NCBI GenBank assembly: GCA_030386875.1
Contig: CM059557.1
Coordinates: 60,218,514 to 60,282,513 of the forward strand
Length of the DNA: 64,000 nt
Source of the DNA: Morinoia aosen
Taxonomy: Eukaryota; Arthropoda; Malacostraca; Amphipoda; Talitridae
Reading direction: 5' to 3'
A program made the position numbers and the translations under genes. Positions 32,957 to 42,738 of the stretch are shown in pieces (positions within the stretch are counted from its first letter, which is position 1; every line of letters starts with the position of its first letter). The notes below the pieces were generated by a model. That model made no database searches. It saw only the letters and a program-made list of their open reading frames with translations, and was not told the DNA's origin.

Positions 32957-33167
32957 CTAGTATTACCGGTTCAACCCGAGTATCGGGTTGTCCGACTTGC
33001 CTAAAAATAAAAAAAAAATAAAAAAAAAAATAAAAAATTAAAAAAAAAAATAAAAAATAGAAACAAACAAAAAAAAAGAAAATAAAAAAAATAGAAAAAA
33101 AATAAAAAAAATAAAATAAATAGTTTTCTGCAAATATAGACACCAGTGGCTTTAATTTAATACCTCA
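32957..33167 (-). mobile_element. Short non-autonomous Helitron-like element, copy 2
   Basis: Same orientation and termini as 30992-31241: TGAGGTATTAAATTAAAGCC at the right edge, hairpin AACCCGA-TAC-TCGGGTT at 32989-32973, 12-base spacer GAACCGGTAATA, CTAG (32960-32957), then T. The T-rich core is about 40 bp shorter than in copy 1. Confidence 0.65.
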
Positions 33168-33799
33168 CTTGACCATATAGACTCAGCCAATTTTCTAAAC
33201 GGACTCGGACAAATTTGGAGTTACTGAATTAAGTATTTAGATAGAAATAAATAATCATGAATTAATAGCTAAATAAATACAATAAGGCTCAATTCAAATA
33301 TGCTGATGATACTTTTTCGTGAAAGAGCATTCATTTCAGGCCAATTTCTAAGTTTGATCAAGTTTACGATGCCATTTCAGCATATGTGCCCAAGAGGGTA
33401 TACCACAAAAATAAAAATTAAATGAACAAAATGGCCCAATTACCATAAAAAGGAAAACTATTGACTAAGGTGTTAATGATATTGCTGTGCTTTAAACCGT
33501 AGATTGCATTAATAATGATTTACAGTTCACGCACAATATTGTACAAAATGCACCCAACGTTCGAGCACGTAGTGCAAATAGCATGTTTAACTGAACTAAT
33601 TTCAGCATCAGGCCATTTGCCGTTATCCGCATCAACTGTTTTCCGAAAAATAATGCAAAGTAAACAACTGAACAACACGTATGAAATTTCGAATCCCGAC
33701 TTGGCAAAACACTTTGACATAACTCAACAGAACAACCCACATCGCTTGACGTGAACTCATAGGTGCATAAATCTGACTTACTTGGTACTTTAATTGTTA
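33168..33799. other. Unique sequence, nothing recognised
   Basis: Overlapping frames on both strands at 33492-33812 have no recognisable motif. The right part may be 3' UTR of the I-like LINE that ends near 33800. Confidence 0.35.
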
Positions 33800-34181
33800 C
33801 GATTCGGCGCATCTTCAGCGATGGGGATTAGAGCCCCCGCTCTGCCAGTCGCTAATCAGATTTAGTTCAGCAGCGAAGTGTCCTGGAGGAATTTTATAAC
33901 TACTCGTAAGTCGGATGCAAAGGATGGAGAGAGGAGAGAGGCAAGGCTGACTGGTCGGGGCTCCAAGTGGGATGCTCTTAAAGTGACTTACTAAATGGTT
34001 CATGAGCTGGACAGAATATGAAGATGTTTTCCAACGTAATGTTGGTTTGGCTGATGGAGCATAGCGGGTGAGAGGAATTACTGAAGAAATGGCCGCAGGT
34101 TTGGTAACATGTTAGTAATCGGAGGCTGGTGAAAATCACTTGGTTGAAACAAATGGTGTTTCAGGGAATTGATGAACCTAA
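33800..34181 (-). pseudogene. C-terminal end of split I-like LINE (zinc-motif region)
   Basis: Minus strand, frameshifted: LTLENIFIFCPAHEPFSKSL-like codons (about 34045-33980) correspond to the 'LTVxHILxxCPxYxxxR' block at the end of RNase H-bearing non-LTR retrotransposons. Trailing sequence runs to about 33800. It continues the coding sequence that stops at 39040, on the far side of the 34182-39039 insertion. Confidence 0.6.
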
Positions 34182-34577
34182 AGGCCTGTTGACACGATCA
34201 CTGATGAGCAACTTCCTCACGAGCTCAGTAATTAAGGCCCTATTACACGGGGCAACAATTGCTCCAAAAAGCAGCGACGGATGCTTCTGAGAGCAACGGA
34301 CTGCATTTGCTGGGCGAGTTTTGGTTATCGCGTTTGTTCAAAAATCTCGTGCTGAGTCGTGCACCTCAGAGCGACGGAGCAGTGCAGCCAGTGCTTGACT
34401 GAGCGTCGTAAAGTGAGGATGTCTGCAACACCGTCTCCGTCTGGTTCACTATGGTCTCGATCCGCCATACAATTGATAAAAGAAGCCTTTCATCAATGTC
34501 CTATGCTATGAAACACCGCCTCCCACTGAGCCAACATAAACTTGGTCCGCCATTCAATAGAAAGTCGAAGGATTTAA

Positions 34578-34803
34578 CACTTTGACTGCGGCAACTAGGT
34601 ATTAATGAAGTTCACCACCAAACTCAAATTTTTAAGTCAATTATAGAAAACTATTTTGGAAATATCAAACATAAACTGGATCGTGCATGTACTTAGTTGT
34701 GATTAAATATTCATGAAAATTGAGTTTGCGACTATTGGTCGGTCAGCAGCATTATGAAAATTTCCTCTGTGTACCACCGGTGGCGCACGTCGCAGTCAAA
34801 GTG
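34578..34803 (+). mobile_element. piggyBac-type MITE, copy a (226 bp)
   Basis: TIRs CACTTTGACTGCGGC and (inverse) CACTTTGACTGCGAC, flanked on both sides by TTAA (34574-34577, 34804-34807). The interior contains the GGTCGGTCAGCAGCATTAT and CCACCGGTGG blocks. Non-coding. Confidence 0.88.
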
Positions 34804-35299
34804 TTAATAAGTCGCGCAGTGTTCTATAATATGGAAGCTAATAAGTCTTATATAAGCAATTAAGTGTCATTTTATTCATATAATTAGTCGTAATTTCTGT
34901 ATAAAATAAAGCGGAATATTACCTTTTACCGTGACGTATCATTCGTGACGTTTCATTTTCAAATGCTGTAACTTTTCCATATATCGGAATGTTTATCAGG
35001 TAGAATTTTATGATAAATAAAGTGGTCAGAAATTTGAAAAAGAATAATCCATAGGTTTATAAGTTTAAACAGTTTAGCTGGATATGATGTAACTTTCGAA
35101 GCCACAAAAAATAGAAAAAACATTAAGAAGATTGCCTCTATGAAGTCAGGTAACTGAATGTGCATTCATTTTTAATTTTCTATCATAAGTAGCGGGTAGA
35201 AAAATAGGCAATAATTTATTCAGCTTCTAATGATCAAACCATTTAATGTTTTTTAGGCTTGAACCTAACTATATCAATATACCAAATGAATGGGGTTAA

Positions 35300-35512
35300 C
35301 ACTTTGACTGCGACGTGCGCCACCGGTGGTACACGGAGGTAATTTTCATAATGCTGCTCACCGACGCAAACTCAATTTCCATAAATATTTAATCAAAGCT
35401 AAATGAAGGCACGATCCAGTTCATGTTTGGTATTTTCAAAATAGTTTACTACAATTGACTTAAAATTTGAGTTTGGTGTTGAACATTATATTTAGTTGCC
35501 GCAGTCAAAGTG
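35300..35512 (-). mobile_element. piggyBac-type MITE, copy b (213 bp)
   Basis: Same family as copy a but inverted: TIRs CACTTTGACTGCGACG and (inverse) CACTTTGACTGCGGCA, TTAA at 35296-35299 and 35513-35516. Copies a and b are an inverted pair ~500 bp apart inside one host element. Confidence 0.88.
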
Positions 35513-36899
35513 TTAATTAATTAAATTACTCTTCCTTTTGTTTATTTCTGTGCGATATAAAAACACAAATTATTATATTTATATGTGAATATGAGCTGTA
35601 AAAAAGATGTTAAAAATTTATTACAATATTACGATGTTTATATTGCTGCATTTTATATTGATTCTCATAAATTAGATACTTTCCTAGAAGTCAATAATAC
35701 ATCAAAAGAATTATTTTAAATCAACAGTCGTACGACCCTTCAATCTCACCCATTGTTAGAAAATAAAGACAATAAATTATGCAAGGACATTTAAAAGCGC
35801 AAAACAGGATCCAAGTTTTGTATACGTTCTTAATGCATTTCATTTAATGATGAAAAGAAGATGTCAAATGCCGCAGTCACTGCGAGCTACAACCTCCCTC
35901 TGCAATTGGCAACGCCACACTGGTTGCCTTGTGTGATAGCGCACCCACAAGTTGCGTCATTTCAGTTGCCGTAACCGAGGCAAAGTGTTGCCCCGTGTAA
36001 TAGGGCCTTAACGTACCTGGTCGAGTCAGTGTGTCGACACGGAATATGGCAGTGGTCATGGTGCAGCACTCAGTGCTTCCACTCCTAGGGTAATTACCCT
36101 AGTTTAGGGTAATCAGACCTCTCCTAGGGTACAGTCTAGGGTAAGGATAAAAAATACGAAATCTAGGGTAAAATCTATATTTCAAATCTATATTATAAAA
36201 ATCATGAAAAAACAGAAGTTTGTCAATAACTACAGATGAGTTACCCAAATAAGAATTAATTGAGCAGAAGACATGAACGCAAAATGAAACGTTTAAACAT
36301 TTGAATAGTCAATTTAGCACAAGTTAACTCGCTCCACACCAGTACTAAACAAGTTGATGTTCGTTTCGCAATGTGCGACGTGCAGTTTCTTTGCAAGCTG
36401 TGTGCGACGATCGTTTGAGCAGTGGGATGCACTTGTACTTATTTTGTTGAGTTGCTTGGCAATCGAACTAAGGTAAAAAGATAGCCAATGCTGTAACAAC
36501 AAGCTAACCTGTGATTATTCGGAGTTCTTAGATTTTAAGTTTGGGAAATTAATGTTGTTTCTTTTTCTGACTCCAAATATTGTCAATCTTAGATCAGAAA
36601 TCTATAGCCTAATTATGAGCTTTTGTTCAGATTTTATGCGTGTAGCTCTTGCGAAGAATGCGACCATTTCTTGCCTGAATCCATCTCATTCAACATTCAC
36701 TGTGCTTTTGTGGCACTTTCAAATGCTTTCGTTGAACGTTTCTTTCGCCAAATTAAGTTGAACAAAACTTCACAAAGAACCAGTTGAATGAATGAAACCG
36801 CGCTTGGTTTGATGCATCCATTGTATTACCTTAAAGAATCTGGCTTCACTGCATCTAATTTCCCCAATAATACTATCTAGTGAAGGCTAATTTGTTCAC

Positions 36900-37150
36900 A
36901 GGAACCAGTACTAATCTGTTAGTATTGTCTAATTTGTCCACAGGAACCAATATTACAATGTAGTCTTATACTAGAATGAGTAGGAGAAGTAAGCAAGCGA
37001 CCAGTGCGATGACTTCGACTTGCTGTTCAGCAACCCTGACGTAAAGTGCTCGGTGCTTGGATTTCACATACTACGATACACAATGCGCACAACTAATATT
37101 ATAGACGAGGATGGTTGGAATTAATTCTAAAAAATGATCCAAAAGTACTT
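36900..37150 (-). pseudogene. GIY-YIG endonuclease remnant of the Penelope-like element
   Basis: Minus strand, from about 37100: NISCAHCVS, then YV and, after decay, RALYVRVAEQQ and a region that reads in a neighbouring frame as 'HRTGRLLTSPTHSSIR'. This fits the Penelope GIY-YIG end ('CxxCxxxYVGSTxRxLxxRxxEHxGxSxRTxxxLxxPxxSxIRxH'). It lies downstream of the RT in the correct order. Stops and frameshifts abound; no active site can be complete. Confidence 0.6.
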
Positions 37151-37199
37151 TTGTTAACTGAAGTAATACAAAAGAAAGCATCCTGGAAAAATTCAGTTA

Positions 37200-37980
37200 A
37201 AAGCTTTAAAAGATCTTTTTTGAACTTTACCGATTGAAATCCAAAATATGGTGAAACGCAGTAACTATAGTTCAGAGCTTGAAGATAAGATATCGGAAAG
37301 AATTTAGATAACCATTGTTTGTAAATAAGGCTACAAAATTTTTTTATGAATGACAGTGTAGTTTGAAAAAAATACTATAGACGCGAGTTATTAGGGTTGA
37401 AATGTTATTGTGTTTAAATCGCTTGCAACAAAAGCTTAACCTAAACCTACTACGGAGAATGTTAGTTTCCTGTAGACAGAGGTTATGAATTTATTACCAG
37501 ATCGGGGGACATTGATATCAAGATAATTCAATTAATGGTTTTTTCTCTAGATCCAAAGTGAATTTTATATTGGAATGTCTAGAATTGAAATAAAGAAGGA
37601 AAGAGTGGGTACCAAATTTTTTTTTAAAAATGACGAAAGCATCATCAATGTAGCGCCTATAGAAGCCGGTTTGAATGAAGTCGGACGCCGATCTAACCAT
37701 TTCTGTTCATTGTGGCACATGAAAATGTTGGCAAAGGTAGGTCCTAATGGGACACCCATGCCTAGCCCCTCAATCTGTTTATTTATACGTCCATTGGAAA
37801 TAACAAAGGAATTTTGCACGCATAGTTCTAAAAGAGATCTAAAATAATTTCATAAGCCCATGATTGAAGAGGACGGATCAGAAAACAGAGAATTAATGCA
37901 AATATCAATGGTTTCGTAAATAGGTACATGGGTAAAAAATATTATTAGGATGTAAATTGTAGTTTTGTGCTAATTATTTA
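37200..37980 (-). pseudogene. Penelope-like reverse transcriptase, decayed
   Basis: Minus strand in order: VPIYETIDICINSLFSDPSS (about 37925-37865; family 'VPLxETIDIxxDxLF'); an 84-aa frame 37819-37565 with QNSFVISNGRINKQIEGLGM and then GVPLGPTFANIFM, the Penelope 'QIDGVAMGSPLGPxLANxFM' block; in a second frame (37700-37518) FYRRYIDDAFVIFKK, containing the catalytic Y-x-DD; HSNIKFTLDLE; then a decayed 'TSVYRKPTFxGLxxxFxSxCxxxxKxNxIxTLxxRAYxI' region near 37500-37380. One frameshift separates palm B from palm C. Single-copy in this window. Confidence 0.85.
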
Positions 37981-38658
37981 GAGAATATCATATTATTTAT
38001 GTGAGAAGTCTAGATTCCAGGAGATTATAAAATATTTGTATATAAGCTTCTTCTTAATTTAAACTGATTGATCTAAGGATCTACCCAACAACGCACGTAC
38101 ATTTCATTCATTTTCATTCATCATGGATTGGTCAAATGACTCGAACAACTAGTGGGAAAAATATTATACAGGTCTGCATTTTTAATCCAATATTTTCTGT
38201 TAGGTTTCTGCAGTAATTATTATTTATCTGTAATGAAAACTAGTTACATAAGCCTGGGTTTCAATTTTGTCGAACACAGTGCTTGTGTGTTTGAGTTGTT
38301 TATCGATCTGCATTTGGATATATCTTATGGAATATTAATGGAAAGACGTTATTTTATATACATTTTCATAATAAAGGTGTTCAAATCATTTATTTATTAA
38401 TTAATGAATCCCAAGAAACTTTTAAAAAGCTGTCAATGTGACGTAATTAAGGGTAAACCTAATAGCATTATTAAAGACTCTACGGTAATTACTATACTGC
38501 CCTCATTTATATTTTATAGGGTAATCAAGGAGCATTCTAGGGTAAAATACATGCCAGCCTAGGGTACAAAGATTGACGAGAGTGGAAGGCCTGGCAGCAC
38601 TGCTCCTAGTAAAATCCTCAGTCTGCTCCTAGCAGCGGTAGAGAGAAAACGTTCGAAG

Positions 38659-38946
38659 GTGGCTCTGCGACAGGCAATGGCGCTTTCAATCTCAATGTCA
38701 GTTGTCGCGGCTATAAAGAAGAAGCAAAAACGAATGAGGAAAATGTGGGCGAAGCGTTGGCTTAAAAAAGTTCTTTTTGGGCAGCTAAACGCCACTTTTC
38801 CTAGAGAACGTGTAGGCAGGGAGCAGAGACGACACACCCTCCACGTCCAGTATCTAAAAAGACAATGGCAACTTGGCCAGCCTTGCATTGCAGCTGCAAT
38901 GCAGCATAGCTCGATGAAGATCAATCTACTCCGCACTGTCGTATAG
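38659..38946 (+). pseudogene. Possible HARBI1-type transposase N-terminus
   Basis: A 95-aa frame MALRQAMALSISMSVVAAIK followed by a Lys/Arg-rich stretch and MWAKRWLKK. PIF/Harbinger transposases of arthropods commonly start with an Ala-rich 'ALxxAxALxxALSxxAAxKKKKxxRxMWxKxWLxKR' segment before the conserved 'LLxELxxxxxxxFxNxLRM' block; that block and the DDE domain are missing here. The position just inside the right TIR of the 34182-39039 element is consistent. The reverse-strand frame over the same bases is a shadow. Confidence 0.45.
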
Positions 38947-39039
38947 TGCGCCATTCAGTCTAAAACGGAAGAAAATGGGCGGGGTTTGAGCCTCTCTTCA
39001 ATGCTCAAGCGCTCACTCAGTGATCGTGTCAACAGGCCT

Positions 39040-40760
39040 TATGTGTGGTTTAAAATTGGTGATAATATGAGGCTGAATTGACCAGCTTCTCTTTCTGACC
39101 AGATGTAAGCACTTTATGAATTTATTTTGAGCTCATGCTTTCTGGGAATGAGATCCATCGTCTTTGCCAGACTAATGGATTTATGTGGAGGTCGATCTGC
39201 TGCTCCATTTTCAGTAATGTCAACATAGGTCGGAAGCCATTGTGTAATGATTTTATTTTATCTGATGGAAGGTACAGTATTAACTATCCAGGTAATCAAG
39301 TGGTGGTTTGTAGGGTTCGCAAAGTTCAGCACGGAGATGCAGCCGAGAGAATCCGTGATTACAAAGGAGCTTGGCAGTACTGCTGTATATATACAGGAAA
39401 TATTTTTTGGGTACAGGTCTGCAGTATATGTGGTTAAATGAAGGGTTTGCTTCAAAAATGAAGTTAAGGGAATAGACAAGCAGTGCATTCCCATTTGAGG
39501 AGCCATCTGCGAATACTTGAATTGCATGTGGCTATAAGCTTGTAGTTGAGCATTTGGAAGACGGTTGCTAGTAAATATAATTCTAGGATTATTTAGGAAA
39601 GACGGATAGAAAAAAACCTACAGTAATTTGGAGTGGGCTGTCATGGAATAGTAGCGATGACAAAAATTTTTTGCGAAGAACATTTAATTCACGAAATGCT
39701 CGTTTTGCGAGAGGGAGTGGAAAAGGCAACATATTTTACATGGCAATAAAGAAGATGTTCAAAAGAAGATAGCCAACAGGATGTCTTAGAATGGTGAGTA
39801 CTTTTGATCAAGAAGAAACGAGCAAAAGCTTACGACGGATTAATGAAGACACAAGTCAGCTTCGACTTCAAATTTGGAGTTTTGCAGTGAGCGTGCGTCG
39901 GAGAGCACCTGACATTATGTGAGCACCTGTAAACTGTTTATAGTCTTAACGTGAAGGAGCAACAGTGGAGAAAGGGAAATAGGTATAGTCAAGTTTGAAT
40001 CGGATTTAGGGAAGACGAGGAGTCGAGTAGTTGGCACCCCATTCGCGGGCAGCGAACACCGGTCATTAGACGACGGTCTGATTGACAACAAGCTACTAAG
40101 TTGAGGCTGTGAAGACGCCATGTTGAGTGTTGATCACAGATCAGTCTTAGGAAACGGACTGAGCGAACGAAGTTGATGGGTGTGTATTGAAGTGCTACGC
40201 TTCTTCGTCTATGCCAGGTAAAAATAACACAAGAGCTTTTGTTTGCGGAGATTTGCAGCCCCCTTTTGTGATTCCAATTTTCCATTTGTGTAAGAGTTTT
40301 GTATGAGGCCTTGGTTTTTGATGTAATTTCGATACAAAACATTTTTTGTCAGTGATTTATTTCTTATATGTGTCTTTGATTTTCTTGTCACATGATTGGC
40401 TATTTTGATTTACATTTGACTAGTTGTTTCTCAATCATTTTCAGGTTGATAATGACCCAGGTGGTCGGAAGTAGATTTAGTAGTTTGGGGAATGTATTTT
40501 TATTAGTTTTCGGTAGACTGTGTCATAAGCTCTATTTATAGCTTAACAACAGCTAGGTGGTATCCATTGCTAAAAATTTACTCAAGGATGGTGTTCTCAA
40601 ATCTGAGTTCACTTAGAGTGTGCTTTCAATTTTTGAAACTACCCTGCGCTTGGTTGGAAAAACTGAAGCGTTCTAGCATTACTTGCGGTCTACACTTAAA
40701 GAAAACAAAAAGAATTTCAATAAAAAGAAGCTCATTCACAGGTAGGCTGCTCTAGTCATG
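39040..40760 (-). pseudogene. I-like LINE: RT thumb and RNase H, decayed, 3' part displaced
   Basis: Minus strand in order: RT region with KHTLSELRFENTILE (about 40665-40620; family 'RSTLDNLxxLENxIxEAFxN') and SNGYHLAVV; a 117-aa frame 40342-39989 with MENWNHKRGLQISANKSSCV (thumb 'xxWxxxxGLxISxxKSxxxxF') and the 'FLRLICDQHSTWRLH' block; then RNase H pieces: IQVFADGSSNGNA (about 39530, family 'IFTDGSKxxxGxG') and SSFVITDSLGCISVLNF (about 39370-39320, catalytic-type 'TDSLSAL'). The coding is cut at 39039 by the Harbinger-like element and resumes at 34181. The first half of RT and the endonuclease are absent here; a matching ORF1/endonuclease half lies at 48.7-50.3 kb in the same orientation. 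Confidence 0.75.
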
Positions 40761-41007
40761 TGAATTTTACGGTTTACTTCTGTTACGATTGAGCGCTGGT
40801 AGAACAATCTATCTTGTAAATCCCTCGCAAGTCTTACCAGCAGAACACCTTTCACCGAGCAGCTGCCTCGTGTCTCAACCCGAGGAGTTTCCCCGGGGCC
40901 TTCTGACCGCTCTCTCTTGGCTGCGATGAGCGTGAGCTTTGTTCGTCAGAATGCGACCTAACTTCGTTGGGGAAACCATGACGGCTAAACTACTCCTCAC
41001 CGCACTG

Positions 41008-41216
41008 CACTATAACCATAACTATAACTAGAGCTTACCTTGAACTATAACGAGAACTAGAACTTACCTTTAACTATAACCAGAACTAGAGCTTACCTTG
41101 AACTATAACCAGAACTATAACTTACCTTGAACTATAACCATAACTATAACTTACCTTGAACTATAACCAGAACTATAACTTACCTTGAACTATAACCAGA
41201 ACTAGAACTTACATTT
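41008..41216 (+). repeat. 29-bp minisatellite, ~7 units
   Basis: Units of AACTATAACCAGAACTATAA plus CTTACCTTG start at 41043, 41072, 41101, 41130, 41159 and 41188, with a slightly longer first unit. Variant positions are GAG/CAG/CAT and TAGAG/TAGAA/TATAA. Each unit itself contains two to three copies of AACTA(T/G)AAC. Confidence 0.9.
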
Positions 41217-42208
41217 ATAACCGCCTGCCTACAGCGATCGCCTGAACGGAATAATTCCGGTGATATCAAGTTTGTGTATTTTTCCTTCTATTTTTCACCA
41301 GTGCACGATTAACGGAAGTGGCCAGAGAAGATGGCGCCCATTGATCTTTTCTACTTGGTGGCCGTATGCAGCGTCGTCCAAATTTAACAAGCTTCTGACA
41401 ATTTCTAAGTTGTTCACTTAATTATTCGCCTCTGAACTTTAAATTGTCGCGAATAAATTCTCACGGCCATCCAAGTTTATTTTTCCCACTTCGCCTAGAT
41501 TTTCGTAAAAATTAGACGTTTTTTCAATCATTTTAAATAATTAGATCAAAAGTGATATTGGGCCGTACGAATTTTTTCACCGTTTCAGCTTTTTAAACTT
41601 CAATTGATTTGAGCGTTTTTTGAGATGATGCTTGGGTTAATAAGGGATTCCTTCCATAAGTGAGAAAATCCACGAGAGTAAGAAAGCAGTTGAAGCTTAA
41701 GAGTGTTCCAGTCGTTTGTCTGTAAAGTGCTCCGGGAAGAAGAATTGTTTTGTGTCAGCTTTTGGGGAACGTAAAGTATGTATGCTTGGTTGCTGGTTGT
41801 ATCATGGGGTGGTGTGACAAAATCGAAGAGGGCTTGAGGCAACTGTATTCTGACAGTTTACCAATAAAGAGCCGTTAAAAGGAAAATTACACAGCTGTGT
41901 AAAGTGAAGTTGCAGTTCATTGGCAACTTAGAGTTGATCTGAAATAATTATGTTTTTTCTTTACTTAGGTTTTCTGTATGTGATGAGAGGAGACGGTTCT
42001 CACCTTTTTTATTCGGTTGAGTCATTTATCACGGTGTTCATTCGAGAAAGAAATAATTCCCAACTTGATGTGGGTGCTTCATTAACTGCGTGTTTGAATT
42101 TGGCATGGATTTTTGCATGAGATCAATAGCTCTAAATGTCCTCTGTGGTTTTCGTAGTGGGATAGTGTTTTGTTACTCTTCCAGTGAGTTTTCGCCCAAT
42201 TTTAAACT

Positions 42209-42235
42209 TACCACATGCTTGTGTTGCATGTGGTA
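42209..42235 (+). other. Perfect 10-bp-stem hairpin
   Basis: TACCACATGC, a seven-base loop TTGTGTT, then GCATGTGGTA. The stem is perfect but does not extend further, so it is too short for a microRNA precursor; no poly-T or promoter context is visible. Confidence 0.6.
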
Positions 42236-42738
42236 GGATTACTCCGCATGCTTTTGTTGGGGAAAAATGTGTGGATGGTTGGTTCAAACTCGCTTGGAAA
42301 GCAGATTAGTCTACAGTCTCTCTGTGCCATCGCTGAAAGGAGTGAGTGTCTAGTGGTTGAGAGGTGGTACACAAAATTCTACTTTTGTCAGTTGCGCACA
42401 CTTTAAAACCTTTTCCTGGGTATATTGAGGTCACTGATTTCAAATACGGCATGAGTTATTTTCTACCGGTTCAGGTTTTTTGTAATGAGTTACCTCCTAT
42501 TTACTGCTGGCAATATATATGTAGACCCCCAGATGCTACTGAAAAAATTCTAAACCAGTACAAATTAATGTAAATCATAACCCATTACTCACATGCAGAA
42601 TAAATTTATGATTATTTTTACCTATCTTGGCAAACACATGGCAGGTTTTTCAGTTGCTTCGCAAAGAATGACTGATTTATTCAGGGAGAAACTTGCGCTT
42701 AATGGACCGTCTAGAATGTCGCTTCCCTAGCTGTGCGG

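Larger units (their letters stand above)
34236..36007. mobile_element. TTAA-flanked 1.77-kb element inserted in the 34182-39039 element
   Basis: Both ends read GGCCCTATTACACGGGGCAA (22 bp identical in inverse orientation) and are flanked by TTAA at 34232-34235 and 36008-36011. TTAA is the piggyBac target, but the TIR sequence resembles the outer Harbinger-like TIR (GGCC-T-TTNACACG), so the superfamily is ambiguous. No long open frame is present. It carries two piggyBac-type MITEs. Confidence 0.82.
36085..38567 (-). mobile_element. Penelope-like element, putative extent with TAGGGTAA-rich ends
   Basis: The coding remains (next entries) are bracketed by two clusters of (C)TAGGGTAA words: 36085-36170 (including the perfect palindrome CTAGGGTAATTACCCTAG, 36085-36102) and 38516-38567. 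The clusters share TTTAGGGTAATC/TTATAGGGTAATC followed by a TCTAGGGTAA word, in the same orientation. Penelope-like elements often carry pseudo-LTRs, so these may be their remnants; that is inference. The flanks show a GCTTCCACTC / GAGTGGAAGG inverse match belonging to the host element. Confidence 0.5.
34182..39039. mobile_element. 4.86-kb element with PIF/Harbinger-like TIRs, interrupting an I-like LINE
   Basis: Perfect 23-bp terminal inverted repeats at 34182-34204 and 39017-39039, starting AGGCCTGTTGACACGATCAC. Flanking triplets are TAA (left) and TAT (right), close to the 3-bp TWA duplication of PIF/Harbinger. The right third contains a frame resembling a HARBI1-type N-terminus. Once the two inner insertions (34236-36007 and about 36085-38567) are taken out, the remaining own sequence is only about 0.6 kb, so this is probably a deleted or non-autonomous derivative. 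Confidence 0.8.
40761..42738. other. No gene recognised; contains GC-richer patch and minisatellite
   Basis: 40780-41000 is GC-richer (CGAGGAGTTTCCCCGGGGCC and similar) without an open frame. A 29-bp array and a perfect hairpin are listed separately. Frames at 41842-41600 (minus) and 42215-42573 (plus) show no motif. Confidence 0.4.

Noticed and set aside
30992-33167. LTR pair bounding a 2-kb retrotransposon
   Set aside because: The two direct copies lack TG...CA ends, have hairpin plus CTAG ends instead, and the interior shows no gag, RT or primer-binding site; separate insertions of one short element are simpler.
38559-38954. 131-aa minus frame with Cys/Ser-rich hydrophobic sequence
   Set aside because: Antisense shadow of the 38659-38946 frame, which fits the Harbinger-like context better.
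42209-42235. microRNA precursor
   Set aside because: The stem is only 10 bp and does not extend on either side.
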